From IMG/VR virus record IMGVR_UViG_3300018084_000006, positions 1-47,804 of that record: a stretch of 47,804 bases of DNA, one strand, 5' to 3'. The notes beneath the pieces were generated by a model that saw nothing but the letters and a program-made list of their open reading frames with translations, ran no database searches and was not told the origin of the DNA. Positions 8,736-17,798 of the stretch are shown here, one piece after another. Source of the DNA: a virus. Numbering within the stretch: the stretch's first letter is position 1; every line of letters begins with the position of its first letter. A program made the position numbers and the translations under genes.

Positions 8736-9095
8736 GTGTCAATAACAGCCGTCCTAAAGAACTATGTTAAATTCTCTGGGGACCAGGAGAGTGAATTAGT
8801 TTACACTTCTGGTGATTTAACTGACTCACCTTGTATTCAGGAGTTAGTTAGCCTCTCCATTGGAAATAACACAGTCAACATTCCTGATGTTGATGCTTTC
8901 ACTGTTCACGGGCTTGCAATTGTTCCACCTAGCCTAAATGCAGTGGAGCCAATTCTAAAGGGGGTTGGTGGAGATACAGGTATCACATTAAGTGCAACGC
9001 AGGTTTCTGTAGTTATGTTAGGGTCCACACCTCCTGCTTCAATTGTAATTAACGTTGCTGCAGAAGTGATTGGATTACGTCTAATTTGGTTTTAA
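8736..9095 (+). CDS. Hypothetical small head protein
   Basis: The protein has 119 residues and starts with GTG at 8736, with GGGAGA about 6 bases upstream. It is beta-rich, with many Val, Ile and Ser and a hydrophobic end (AAEVIGLRLIWF), and has no charged tract. Lying between scaffold and major capsid it could be a decoration or cement protein. No family recognised. Confidence 0.6.
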   Translation: MSITAVLKNYVKFSGDQESELVYTSGDLTDSPCIQELVSLSIGNNTVNIPDVDAFTVHGLAIVPPSLNAVEPILKGVGGDTGITLSATQVSVVMLGSTPPASIVINVAAEVIGLRLIWF

Positions 9096-9107
9096 CAAGG
9101 AGCTAAG

Positions 9108-10358
9108 ATGGCAGTTACCGAAAGTCAGGTAGTTGCATTAGAACTTGAACGCGTTATTCCGAAGATTCAGACACTCTTCGAACGTGATGACTTGTTCTTC
9201 TCAACTATCAAGAAGCGCGATGTAGAGAAAATCTCTAATCGCCAGATGCGTATTCCATTAGAGATCCGTCCTGGTGGATCTTTCCAGTATTTCAATGCTG
9301 ATGGTGGAGACTTAGGACGCGGTGGTGGGCCGACCTTTGAAAAGGCTGTGGTCAACTCCGTATTCCTTTCAGAGAATATTGAATATACCAAGTTGACTCA
9401 GTGGTCTACTGATAGCGATCGTAAGGCTATTGTCAATGCCGTTCGTAGGTTAACGGCTACGGCAATGGATGAATTACGGCGTCAGTTAGATTCACAGTTA
9501 ATGCAGGGTGGTAATGGTGTCGTTGGAACTATTACTACTGTTACAGTTAACGTAGGAAATGATCAATATCTTTTAAATACTGATGGTTTCGGTGCTCGTC
9601 TTGTTCGATACGGGCAGACCGTTCAGGTTTTTGATACAACTCTTGCTACTCTTCGTGGCACGGGTGTTATTACCTTCTGGGATGTGGCTAACAAGATTAT
9701 TCAGGTTACGCCAAATATTGCTGGTTCAGTTGCTACCGATGTCATCGTAGTGATGGGCATCTCTTCGCCCACCTCACTTCCTGCTATTTATGGAGTTCCT
9801 TATCATCATTCAAATGCATCGACTGGTACTTGGCTTGGATTCGCGCGTTCTACTACGCCTGAAATCCGTTCCAACGGTGTAAATGCGAGCAGCAATCCGC
9901 TCTCACTTCCACTTCCACGTCTTGCAATTAATCAGATTGGTAATCGTGTTGGTATCAATAACTCCTTCAATCCTACTGCCTGGATGCACCCTGCGCAGCA
10001 GCAGGCTTATGAGGAGATTGGTCAGTTAGTTATCATGATTAATAAGGCCCCGAAAGATGAGGGTCTTAATATGTATTTTGGTGGCAATATGCAGATGGCT
10101 GGTGCTGGAGTTAAATGCTCCTTCAACTGGAATCCAGCTCGTATTGATTTGATTGTTGATGAGGTCTGGGGTCGTGGAGAGATTCTCCCGCTTGGATTCT
10201 ATACCACTGATGGACGACGGATCTTTGAGATTCGTGGACCTTCGGGTGGTGTTGCCACTGCGGAAATCTTCTACATGGTTCTTGGAACTCAGTTCTTCGT
10301 TACCAATCCAGCAGCTACTGCTTACATTTATAATCTTGCAGTTCCTTCTGGATACTAA
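9108..10358 (+). CDS. Major capsid protein
   Basis: This 416-residue protein is the likely main shell subunit with an HK97-type fold. It follows the scaffold, has the best ribosome-binding site of the region (AAGGAGC), and holds features usual for this class. These are an N-terminal helix (ESQVVALELERVIPKIQTLFERDD), an extended loop rich in Gly (GGDLGRGGGPTFE, about 62-74), a long spine helix (RKAIVNAVRRLTATAMDELRRQLDS) and a beta-rich C-terminal domain. No cleavage site or crosslinking residues can be assigned. A fold prediction would settle the assignment. Confidence 0.85.
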   Translation: MAVTESQVVALELERVIPKIQTLFERDDLFFSTIKKRDVEKISNRQMRIPLEIRPGGSFQYFNADGGDLGRGGGPTFEKAVVNSVFLSENIEYTKLTQWSTDSDRKAIVNAVRRLTATAMDELRRQLDSQLMQGGNGVVGTITTVTVNVGNDQYLLNTDGFGARLVRYGQTVQVFDTTLATLRGTGVITFWDVANKIIQVTPNIAGSVATDVIVVMGISSPTSLPAIYGVPYHHSNASTGTWLGFARSTTPEIRSNGVNASSNPLSLPLPRLAINQIGNRVGINNSFNPTAWMHPAQQQAYEEIGQLVIMINKAPKDEGLNMYFGGNMQMAGAGVKCSFNWNPARIDLIVDEVWGRGEILPLGFYTTDGRRIFEIRGPSGGVATAEIFYMVLGTQFFVTNPAATAYIYNLAVPSGY

Positions 10359-10370
10359 GGAGATATTAAA

Positions 10371-10679
10371 ATGCCAGCTGATACACTCAACTTTCAAGAT
10401 TATTCCACTGTTCAGGATAGATCACAGCCACAGGCAAAGACTCTTGCCTCAGCCAATACAATTGCTCCATCTGGATTCCTTACTGTATTAACTGGTAACA
10501 CAGTTGTTAAAACCATTACACCTCCTATGGCTGGATTGCATATGCTTGCTATTCAGTTTGCTGGAGCGGCTGGTGTTGATGCTACTGGTAACGTTCTGAC
10601 TGCAAAGGCTTCAGTTGCAGGTGAAGTTATGTTACTAGTTTACAATCCAATTACTGCTAAGTATGTTCCTGTTGGTTAG
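10371..10679 (+). CDS. Hypothetical head protein, candidate decoration protein
   Basis: The protein has 102 residues, is rich in Ala, Thr and Val, and is predicted to be beta-strand. A strong AAGGAGAT site lies 8 bases before the ATG. Directly downstream is a rho-independent terminator, so this gene ends the capsid transcription unit. High expected expression and its place after the capsid gene suggest decoration or head-fibre use. No family recognised. Confidence 0.6.
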   Translation: MPADTLNFQDYSTVQDRSQPQAKTLASANTIAPSGFLTVLTGNTVVKTITPPMAGLHMLAIQFAGAAGVDATGNVLTAKASVAGEVMLLVYNPITAKYVPVG

Positions 10680-10690
10680 TTAGCCCTAGG

Positions 10691-10727
10691 AGGGAGAGTA
10701 TCTTCCAAGTGCTCTCCCTTCTATTTT
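10691..10727 (+). terminator. Rho-independent terminator after capsid genes
   Basis: A perfect 8-bp stem (AGGGAGAG at 10691-10698 with CTCTCCCT at 10712-10719) encloses a 13-base loop. It is followed by the T-rich tail TCTATTTT. It lies 12 bases after the 10371-10679 gene and just before a new ribosome-binding site. It probably lowers transcription from head genes into tail genes. Confidence 0.8.
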
Positions 10728-10735
10728 GAGGAATT

Positions 10736-11302
10736 ATGGCTGAGAAAATAGAAACTGTTAATCAGTATCTAGAAGACAACTTCGGAATTGATACTGATGA
10801 TAGTAAACCGATCTTTCGAGTTGTATTTTCAGACGAACAATTTGAGAAACGAGAAACCAAATTTACCAACATTGGTATTGAACTTTTATACCCAGAGGTT
10901 CGAGAACTACCTAAATATCAATGGATTAAAGGTATGTATGTTCTTGAACGCAGGGTTCTTGTTCCAGATGATAATCTTAAAGAGCTAGCTGGGCTTAAGA
11001 AATCATATGAGCCTGTCTGGGTATTTCAGGGGGCTGATGGCTTTCCAGTTCCACCTACAATTTTAGGATGTAAAACTGTTATTGATGTCTTATATGCGGC
11101 TCTCGGCAAATCGAGCCTAGCTAAATATAAAGAAGATATTCCTGCAATTGGGAGTCCTCAGGAACAGTATGAAGCTAATAAAGCTAGTATTGATCAAATT
11201 GAAAATGAATTATTTGGTGATGAATCTAATTTAGGACAAGAAACAATCAATGCTAGTGGCAGTGCAATTGTTATGCCTGCTAATTATGAAAGGAAACACT
11301 AA
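10736..11302 (+). CDS. Hypothetical protein, head-tail region
   Basis: The protein has 188 residues: an acidic N-terminal part (about 1-60), a mixed alpha/beta core with VWVFQGADGFPVPPT (about 95-110), and a C-terminal acidic helix. GAGG precedes the ATG. The stop overlaps the next start by one base. I recognise no family. Its place suggests a completion or connector role. Confidence 0.55.
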   Translation: MAEKIETVNQYLEDNFGIDTDDSKPIFRVVFSDEQFEKRETKFTNIGIELLYPEVRELPKYQWIKGMYVLERRVLVPDDNLKELAGLKKSYEPVWVFQGADGFPVPPTILGCKTVIDVLYAALGKSSLAKYKEDIPAIGSPQEQYEANKASIDQIENELFGDESNLGQETINASGSAIVMPANYERKH

Positions 11303-12063
11303 TGTCAATGGTAGGTTCGTTTCCAAGTATGAGGGAATTGAATCGTAAGACTGTCCGTGGTGCTGTTAATCCATTAGATAAGTCTACGCTAGTTTCTATT
11401 TACCCTCGCCCCATCAAGTTCTTCAATTTAACTCTAACTCCTGGATTATGGAACTTAGAGGCTGGTAGTGTTGAAGAACCAGCAATTTTAGTCGTTGGGC
11501 CATCATCTTGGTTTAGAGATGTTGGACCTGACGAGCCGCTAATCGAAATCGTGCAATCATCCGTGCAAATTGCGGCTTCTCTCATTCAAGACTATCTGAG
11601 TGGAATGTTTGCCTGCAATATGCACGATTCGATGCCTGGATTGTTTTTCGTTCCTGGCTGTAAAACTCATCAGGATGGTTCTATTAATTCAGAAAAAACA
11701 CTTGAGTGGATTAAGGAAGAACATCAGCATCTTATCGCAGCGGCTGTCAAAACTCAACTTGGTTATTGGAGAAATCTTATTAGATATGGGGATGCTCTTT
11801 GGGCTCGTTCCAATGGTAATCCTCTTGTTATTAATGATGAGACTCGAATGGCTGCAAAGTTACTCGGTTCTCAAGATAAAGATTGGATGAAAGATTTCCA
11901 GAATCAAGGTCAGATTCGTTGCTTTGCTTGCGGCTCATTCAAGAGTCCTGATTATCCAATTTGCCAGGCTTGTCATACTATCGATCCTCAGCATCCAAAA
12001 GCGCATTTAATTCAGAAAGCCGCAAGTGGACCATTCGTAGGCTTGACCAGCACAGGTAAATAA
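11302..12063 (+). CDS. Hypothetical protein with C-terminal zinc ribbon
   Basis: The protein has 253 residues. The C-terminal region (about 211-230) holds CFACG and CQACH, a CxxC plus CxxC/H zinc ribbon. The N-terminal half is beta-rich and the middle helical (LEWIKEEHQHLIAAAVKTQ). Zinc ribbons are unusual in connector genes, though the portal here has one too. It lies between an unknown protein and a gp4-like adaptor and shares bases with both neighbours. Function unknown; a structural or assembly role is inferred from position. Confidence 0.6.
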   Translation: MSMVGSFPSMRELNRKTVRGAVNPLDKSTLVSIYPRPIKFFNLTLTPGLWNLEAGSVEEPAILVVGPSSWFRDVGPDEPLIEIVQSSVQIAASLIQDYLSGMFACNMHDSMPGLFFVPGCKTHQDGSINSEKTLEWIKEEHQHLIAAAVKTQLGYWRNLIRYGDALWARSNGNPLVINDETRMAAKLLGSQDKDWMKDFQNQGQIRCFACGSFKSPDYPICQACHTIDPQHPKAHLIQKAASGPFVGLTSTGK

Positions 12064-12756
12064 ATGCCCATCCTGTTAGCTTCTGAGGTGATGGACTTAG
12101 CCGCGGCTGCAATGAATGACGTGGATAAGACCACCTATGATTATGATACGCAAATCCCGTATCTTAAGATGGCACTTCAGGAGCTACAGGAGATTTTTGA
12201 GCTGAATAGTCTTGCAGTAACTGAGCAGAGTTCAGCCGCAATTCCTGTAAATGCTGGAGTGACTGAGATTATATTCAATGCACCTAGTCAGCCGCGTTTA
12301 CCTGATAACCTTATTGAGCCTCAACAGCTTTGGGAACGACCAAGAGATATTAATCCTTTCGTTCCAATGGTTCGTAAGGAATTCATTCCACATGATCTAG
12401 TTGGCGTTCAAGCTAATATGTTTACATATTGGGTTTGGCAGGATAACAAGATTCTTCTGCTTTCATCCAATGCTGATAACGATATTAAGATTGACTATAT
12501 AGGATCTTTATTCCCAAAATATATTCGAGAAGAGACAATCCTTCCAGTTCAAAATGGCCAAGGGTATCTTGCTTATAAAACAGCTGAATTAATGTCTGAT
12601 ATGATTGAACACAATATGGAAAGAGCTCAATCCAATGGTGGACGAGCATTGATGGCAATGGATAGAATTTCAGGTATTACGATTAAGAGTAAGCAGCAGA
12701 TTATGGCTCGACGTAGGCCATTCCGCGCTGCTTATAAGAGAACAGGAACTTGGTAG
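12064..12756 (+). CDS. Head-tail adaptor (P22 gp4 / T7 gp11-like)
   Basis: The protein has 230 residues. The N-terminal helices (LLASEVMDLAAAAMNDVDKT, then PYLKMALQELQEIFE) and the later YWVWQDNKILLL beta pair are the layout seen in adaptor proteins that bind under the portal of short-tailed phages. The C-terminal part is basic (ARRRPFRAAYKRTG), as in tails that contact the portal. It directly precedes fibre and nozzle genes. The assignment rests on layout and order, so it is moderate. Confidence 0.6.
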   Translation: MPILLASEVMDLAAAAMNDVDKTTYDYDTQIPYLKMALQELQEIFELNSLAVTEQSSAAIPVNAGVTEIIFNAPSQPRLPDNLIEPQQLWERPRDINPFVPMVRKEFIPHDLVGVQANMFTYWVWQDNKILLLSSNADNDIKIDYIGSLFPKYIREETILPVQNGQGYLAYKTAELMSDMIEHNMERAQSNGGRALMAMDRISGITIKSKQQIMARRRPFRAAYKRTGTW

Positions 12757-12812
12757 ACTCTGGCGCATATTAATAACGATATGTGCTGGCCTAACGACGG
12801 CTGGAGTAGCAA

Positions 12813-13469
12813 ATGCCTGGAAATGAACAGTTTGGTCGTGGAAGTGTTTGGGCATCATTAAAATCTGTATTTAATATTGATGCTGGCTGGTATATATTTG
12901 CGGGAGTTCCAATTAGTGGAGCTAGTGGAACTTTTGCAGGTAAAGCAGGCCCTGGAGCTACAGTAATTGACTCTACTACTGGAAATAATTATACAAATCT
13001 AGGAACAAAAGCTTCACCAGTATGGGCATCTGTTAACCTACCAGCACCTATTGGAACTGGTGGATTAACTGGAGGAGGTTTAGGTTCTATTGGCAATGCC
13101 AAGATGACCTATGACTTTGCCTCAGATGGTGGTGCGATTTCTACTATTACTCCCCTTAACTCTCCTACGCTTCCAGCAGGAGCAATTGTTCTAGGAGGCG
13201 TAATCGATATTACTACTACACTTACCTCTGGTGGTGCAGCTACTATTGCGCTAGGTTTTGGTTCTGGTGCTCAGGTCGCTGCATTGAAAGCTGCTACTGC
13301 TGTTGCATCTTATGCTGCTGGTACTACATTAGTAATGATTCCTATCTTTACATCAGCTACCTACTTAAAATTAACTGCTGCAGCTAGAATGACTCTAACA
13401 GTTGCTGCAGCTACATTAACTGCTGGTAGAATGGATATAAATGTGGCTTACGTTCAAGGGAATGTGTAA
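12813..13469 (+). CDS. Virion protein, probably tail or fibre-like
   Basis: The protein has 218 residues with low charge, rich in Gly, Ala, Ser and Thr. The second half holds LPAGAIVLGGVIDITTTLTS and AATIALGFGSG, a beta-sandwich pattern often repeated in virion proteins of environmental phages. GGAG lies 7 bases before the ATG. A structured intergenic element follows. Probably a surface protein of tail or head. Confidence 0.6.
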   Translation: MPGNEQFGRGSVWASLKSVFNIDAGWYIFAGVPISGASGTFAGKAGPGATVIDSTTGNNYTNLGTKASPVWASVNLPAPIGTGGLTGGGLGSIGNAKMTYDFASDGGAISTITPLNSPTLPAGAIVLGGVIDITTTLTSGGAATIALGFGSGAQVAALKAATAVASYAAGTTLVMIPIFTSATYLKLTAAARMTLTVAAATLTAGRMDINVAYVQGNV

Positions 13470-13477
13470 TTAAATTT

Positions 13478-13548
13478 AGGGGATGGCGAGGCTCTGGGAC
13501 TTACGTTGACCCCAATCGATGTGAGAAAAGAGAACCGAGCTATCCCCT
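13478..13548 (+). ncRNA. Structured intergenic element before nozzle gene
   Basis: The 88 bases between genes can fold as one unit. AGGGGATGGC (13478-13487) pairs with GCTATCCCCT (13539-13548), 10 bp with one G-U. Inside, CTCT (13492-13495) can pair with AGAG (13529-13532) and GGG with CCC. There is no T-run after it, so it is not a standard terminator. The next start, ATG 13558, lies 9 bases beyond the stem and has no Shine-Dalgarno sequence, so the fold may control translation. Confidence 0.5.
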
Positions 13549-13557
13549 ATTCATAAC

Positions 13558-15078
13558 ATGGCAAAACAACTAAGAGGACATCCACCGGCTGAAATTAGTA
13601 AGTTTGGTGGATTATGGAGACGCGGAGACGCAGAAACAACTCCGCTTGATCATTTTGCTGAATCTGACAATATAATTTCTATTGGTGATCAGACTGTTGT
13701 TACTAGACCTGGAATTGGTATTTCTCAAGATGTAGCCGTTCCACTTGAAAATGTAAGACGAATTTATAACTATAACACTGGAGAAGCTAATACACAGTTA
13801 GTTTTAACGGTTGACGCTGGAACCGGAAGGATTTATCACGTCATTGATGCAACTACTGTATTTGGTCCTCTCTTAACAATTTCTGGAATGGAGGATTTCG
13901 CATTTGCTCCCTATGGTGGTAGAGCATATATCTCTCCATTTGCTTCTTTCCCTCAGGGTGATTTAACCATTGAAAAGGGACTAGAAGACGAGTTTGTTTA
14001 CGTTTATGCTGGTGATGGAACGGCAGCTCGTAAGGCTGCTGGTGCTCCATTAACTGGCAATATGACGATTGCTAATGGAGCAGCCGGTAATACAGACCCA
14101 GGTTTACATATCTTCGGTTTTGTTGCCGAGACTATCTCTGGATACTTAACGGCTCCTGGTCTCCTCGAAACATTTACTACCGCTGCAGCTTTTTCAGTTA
14201 GTTTTACTGTTATTCCAACTTCAGGAGACCCAAATGTTGTTGCTAGGCATCTCGTTGCGTCAAAAGTTATACCAAGCTATAACGGGAATCTTGAAGGATA
14301 CGACCTCTTCTTTGTTCCCGGTGGGACTATACCCAATAATACTGATACTTTTCTTAGCAATATTTCTTTCTTTGATCAGGATCTTTTAGATGATGCTAGC
14401 CACTTGCTGGATAATTTTGAAGAGATTCCTGCAGGGGCTCACCTTTCTCTTTATAATGAACGCCTTGTTGTTGGTGCAACTTTTGACGATATTAATCTTG
14501 CTTTGGTTTCAGCCAGAGGGGAGCCAGAAGCTATTAATCAGATTAGCGGTATTCTCTCTGTTCAGCCTGATGGCAACCCTATTACTAATGGACAAGAATT
14601 AAGGGATGTTTTTTATTTATTTAAAAGAACACGAACTATTGCTTATGTTGACAATGGTGATGAGCCATCATCTTGGGAACCAACGATTGTTGATAATGCT
14701 GTAGGAACATGTGTTCATGGAGTTGCAACAGTTCTTGACTCTGGAAGTTCTTCAGCTGATTTCCTTATCATATGCGCATTCTCAGGAGTTTATTTATTTA
14801 ATGGAAAATTTATAACTCCTGAATTATCTTTTAAGATTAATGATCTTTGGCTTTTATTTGATAGAAATGAATTTGGCAAGTTACAAGTCATACAATCTCC
14901 AATCCGTAAGAATATCTACATTGTATTACCAGATAGGACCATGCTTGTTGGTAGTTATGATGGCGGTTTAGACTCTAAAAATCTCTCATGGTGGCCTTGG
15001 TCCTTCAGAATGGGAGTTAACACAGTGGCAATTGTTAATATTGATGAAATTGTTATTGGCGCAGATTTGGGGACATAA
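13558..15078 (+). CDS. Tail nozzle / stabilisation protein (beta-propeller type)
   Basis: The protein has 506 residues and is almost all beta-strand, with blade-like repeats of strand-turn-strand such as RIYNYNTGEANTQLVLTVD, NIYIVLPDRTMLVGSYDG and FLIICAFSGVYLFNGKF. The opening (FGGLWRRGDAETTPLDHFAESDN) resembles the start of nozzle or stabiliser proteins that close the short tail and hold DNA in. Size, fold pattern and the adaptor gene 0.8 kb upstream support this. The start has no Shine-Dalgarno sequence and follows a hairpin. The stop overlaps the next start. Confidence 0.65.
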   Translation: MAKQLRGHPPAEISKFGGLWRRGDAETTPLDHFAESDNIISIGDQTVVTRPGIGISQDVAVPLENVRRIYNYNTGEANTQLVLTVDAGTGRIYHVIDATTVFGPLLTISGMEDFAFAPYGGRAYISPFASFPQGDLTIEKGLEDEFVYVYAGDGTAARKAAGAPLTGNMTIANGAAGNTDPGLHIFGFVAETISGYLTAPGLLETFTTAAAFSVSFTVIPTSGDPNVVARHLVASKVIPSYNGNLEGYDLFFVPGGTIPNNTDTFLSNISFFDQDLLDDASHLLDNFEEIPAGAHLSLYNERLVVGATFDDINLALVSARGEPEAINQISGILSVQPDGNPITNGQELRDVFYLFKRTRTIAYVDNGDEPSSWEPTIVDNAVGTCVHGVATVLDSGSSSADFLIICAFSGVYLFNGKFITPELSFKINDLWLLFDRNEFGKLQVIQSPIRKNIYIVLPDRTMLVGSYDGGLDSKNLSWWPWSFRMGVNTVAIVNIDEIVIGADLGT

Positions 15079-16322
15079 TGCCAGTTAGAACCTATACCGG
15101 CCTCGATCTTATTAATTACTCTGAAACTGATAATACAGGCGAGGTTGAGGCCCTTGGTACTGTTAGTAGACTTGTAGTTCCTATCTCACAGGCTGTATTA
15201 TCTTTAGTCGCTAGTGGTAATGGTGCATCATCTACTCCATCTGCTTTTGATATAGAGGCATTTGGATCTGTTGATGTTCATGGAGAATTAGATTTTGATG
15301 TATTTCCATCTATTCCAGATAACGCAGTTATTATGCGAATTAGAGCTAAGATGGAAGCTACTATTACTGCTCAATCTAATGCCACAATTCCATTAAATGG
15401 AGGATTGGTTGCAGTTGGTGGTAAAGTTTCTTGGGTTACTAATGCGCTTGAATTAACTGATCTTACAATCGTTGTAGATGATAATATGGGACCTGGGGTT
15501 AACTTAAGTGTAACCCAAAACGCATCAATAACTTTCTCTACTGAACAAGTTTTAGATTTTAGCCCTGTAGGTATCACAAAGGCTCAGTTAGTTGCTGATT
15601 ATACTGACCATGATTGGGCTCTTGAATGTGAACATGCAAACCCAACTATATCACGGGATTCAACGGCTACTACTGGTGCAGTTGGTGACTTCTCAAATAC
15701 TGTCACGCTTAATAATTTCCAGTTTATTGTTGAATACGAATCAGGCCCGGAAGTTTCTTTAACTCCATCTGGTGGTAATGTCGAGAGTGGACAAATTATT
15801 CAGGTTTCATCTCCTGATGTTGATCCACAAACATTAACATATGCTGCTCTACAGGGCAATAAGGTCATTCCAATACCTATCAGTCCTGAAGGAGAGCTAG
15901 AGATTCCAGCTCCACCAACTGATCCATGTTTAGATTGTCTTACTGGTTGTACAGAGTGTGATGATTGCTTTACGGTTTGTGAAGAAGATTTAGAAGGTGA
16001 AGCATGTCAAGCATGTATGGAAGCATGTCTTGATTGCTTAATTAATTGCTTAGAAGATTTAGAGGATGCTGAAGAGTGTCAAGATTCTACTCAAGATCCT
16101 CCAGCCGCTATCCCAATTGTTATTATCTGTAGTGGTCCTCCATTCCCCGGTGGTTCTGTTCCACTTGGTAACTTTACAATTCTTGTTGCCAATGCTTCTG
16201 GCATCTATCATCTAGTTGATGGTAAGGCAGAAGATACATTATATTCATCTGTTAGGGATGGAACAACATTCGATGTTAAAATCCCCAATCCTGGTGCTAA
16301 GACTGGATTCTTCAGGAGTTAA
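15078..16322 (+). CDS. Virion protein with 12-cysteine insert
   Basis: The protein has 414 residues. Residues 1-270 are beta-rich with low charge, as in a fibre or tail protein. Residues 284-334 hold 12 cysteines in regular spacing: CxxCxxxCxxCxxCxxxC, a gap of eight, then CxxCxxxCxxCxxxC, with acidic residues between and one last Cys. The rest of the protein has few cysteines. The spacing places cysteines on one or two faces of helices, as in metal-storing four-helix proteins, and also includes a CxxCxxCxxxC ferredoxin-like set. After the insert a beta-rich domain follows. Position points to the virion; a metal-binding role is inferred. Confidence 0.6.
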   Translation: MPVRTYTGLDLINYSETDNTGEVEALGTVSRLVVPISQAVLSLVASGNGASSTPSAFDIEAFGSVDVHGELDFDVFPSIPDNAVIMRIRAKMEATITAQSNATIPLNGGLVAVGGKVSWVTNALELTDLTIVVDDNMGPGVNLSVTQNASITFSTEQVLDFSPVGITKAQLVADYTDHDWALECEHANPTISRDSTATTGAVGDFSNTVTLNNFQFIVEYESGPEVSLTPSGGNVESGQIIQVSSPDVDPQTLTYAALQGNKVIPIPISPEGELEIPAPPTDPCLDCLTGCTECDDCFTVCEEDLEGEACQACMEACLDCLINCLEDLEDAEECQDSTQDPPAAIPIVIICSGPPFPGGSVPLGNFTILVANASGIYHLVDGKAEDTLYSSVRDGTTFDVKIPNPGAKTGFFRS

Positions 16323-16324
16323 AG

Positions 16325-16645
16325 ATGGCTAGGGTTGGAATTTCTGGAGATATCATTCATACTGTTGGAGTTAGATATCGAGTTAAGGGTGTAGGATCAT
16401 TTCAAACTCGATTATATAATATGGGTGAAGTTGATGATAACTCTTTAAAGTTTAAGAATTTAGATAATATTACGCTTGGAGCTAAGAAGAATCGGGAGAA
16501 GACGGCTCTAGCTAATTTCCAAGATCAAGGAATTCAGATTCGATTTAGGACTGTCTTCTTTGGGGAACTTATTAATTTATCTAAAATTTCATTATTCTAT
16601 AAGCCAGTTGCTGAAAGCTACCCGATTAAGACCGGCGGTGCTTAA
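16325..16645 (+). CDS. Hypothetical virion protein
   Basis: The protein has 106 residues, beta-rich, with basic stretches (LGAKKNREKTAL). It starts two bases after the cysteine-insert gene and shares a base with the next start. AGGAG lies about 8 bases upstream of the ATG. It may be a short connector of the fibre complex. No family recognised. Confidence 0.5.
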   Translation: MARVGISGDIIHTVGVRYRVKGVGSFQTRLYNMGEVDDNSLKFKNLDNITLGAKKNREKTALANFQDQGIQIRFRTVFFGELINLSKISLFYKPVAESYPIKTGGA

Positions 16646-17187
16646 TGCCTACAACCGAACAAATTATTCAAAGATTAAATAAACTTAAAAGCACTCTACT
16701 TACATCTGGATTATCACAAACTAATCAACCTCTATTTGAAGTTATCAATCGACTCATTCAAGCTATTATTGACTCTAACGTAGGCGTAGTAGAAATTACT
16801 GGGGGTAGTGGAAGTGGTGGATTAGCAAATCAGCCATACTTAACACATCAGAATGCTTTAGCTGATTTACCATCTTCACGACAGTTACTAGCCGGCGATA
16901 ATGTCAATTTTGATGATTCAGTCTTCGGCGAACGGACGATTGATGTTTTATTAGATTTTATCATTAATGCTGATCTTGTAACATGGACTGATGAAACAGC
17001 ATCGTTTCCAGATTCTAGATGGTTATTAGCTGGTCCATTTATTACTATCGATACATCAGTTGCAGGTCAAATTATTATTAGCGCAGTGTCCCCAGATAGA
17101 GAATGGTCAGTTCTAACTAATGGTGATGCTGTTAATCCAGAATTAATATTTGCCGATGGCGATGTGATAATGACACACATACCATAA
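16645..17187 (+). CDS. Fibre-like virion protein
   Basis: The protein has 180 residues. The N-terminal helix (residues 4-47) could trimerise; a Gly/Ser linker (GGSGSGG) follows, then two related segments, LPSSRQLLAGDNVNFDDS and FPDSRWLLAGPFITIDTS. These look like a repeat of an L-P-x-S-R-x-L-L-A-G unit frequent in phage tail fibres. It overlaps both neighbours. Probably part of the fibre or spike complex. Confidence 0.6.
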   Translation: MPTTEQIIQRLNKLKSTLLTSGLSQTNQPLFEVINRLIQAIIDSNVGVVEITGGSGSGGLANQPYLTHQNALADLPSSRQLLAGDNVNFDDSVFGERTIDVLLDFIINADLVTWTDETASFPDSRWLLAGPFITIDTSVAGQIIISAVSPDREWSVLTNGDAVNPELIFADGDVIMTHIP

Positions 17188-17795
17188 TGGGATTTGCAAG
17201 ACGTAACGAAACCGATGATGCTACTTGGGCTAGGGCATGGGATGCAGATGCCGTATCTGATTTAGTATCTATTTCGGCTATTGGAGGAACGGCTGGTCCT
17301 CATCATGGCGATATTGCACTTGTTGATGCCAATGGACTTTATTATCTATGGATGGATGATGGATCTTGGCGTCCATTAACTCCAGATTATGAAGAAGGTA
17401 GTTGGACACCAGTAATTGGTGGAAGTGGTGGAACTACTGGACAAACATATGGTTTACAAAATGGTAGATATGTTAAAGTTGGTTCATTAGTTACATGCTT
17501 CTTTGCTGTTCAACTTTCTGCTAAAGGGACTATTACTGGAAACGTAGAGATTCAAGGATTACCATTTACTATATCAAATGATTTTGGAGTATTCCGCTCA
17601 GTTTGTTCATTAAACTGGTTTGATCTTGCAACTGCACAATTAATCATACAGGGTGGATGTATTGAGAATACTACTGTAATGTTCGTTCGTGCATTAGCCG
17701 CAGCGGCTGTTACTATGGGTAATACACTTGCTGCAGCAGATATTAATGACGATACTGCCTTTAGTGGCACGTTTATATATATTGCCCAGAGTTAA
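17187..17795 (+). CDS. Tail fibre tip-like protein
   Basis: The protein has 202 residues. The segment EEGSWTPVIGGSGG, then TGQTYGLQNGRYVKVGSLVT, then GTITGNVEIQGLPF (about residues 70-130) is a pattern I know from C-terminal domains of many phage tail fibres and spikes. It is therefore a good candidate for host contact. The N-terminal 65 residues carry a Y-Y/W repeat (LVDANGLYYLWMDDGSWRP), also usual in fibres. Probably assembles with the collagen-like protein that follows. Confidence 0.7.
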   Translation: MGFARRNETDDATWARAWDADAVSDLVSISAIGGTAGPHHGDIALVDANGLYYLWMDDGSWRPLTPDYEEGSWTPVIGGSGGTTGQTYGLQNGRYVKVGSLVTCFFAVQLSAKGTITGNVEIQGLPFTISNDFGVFRSVCSLNWFDLATAQLIIQGGCIENTTVMFVRALAAAAVTMGNTLAAADINDDTAFSGTFIYIAQS

Positions 17796-17798
17796 ACC

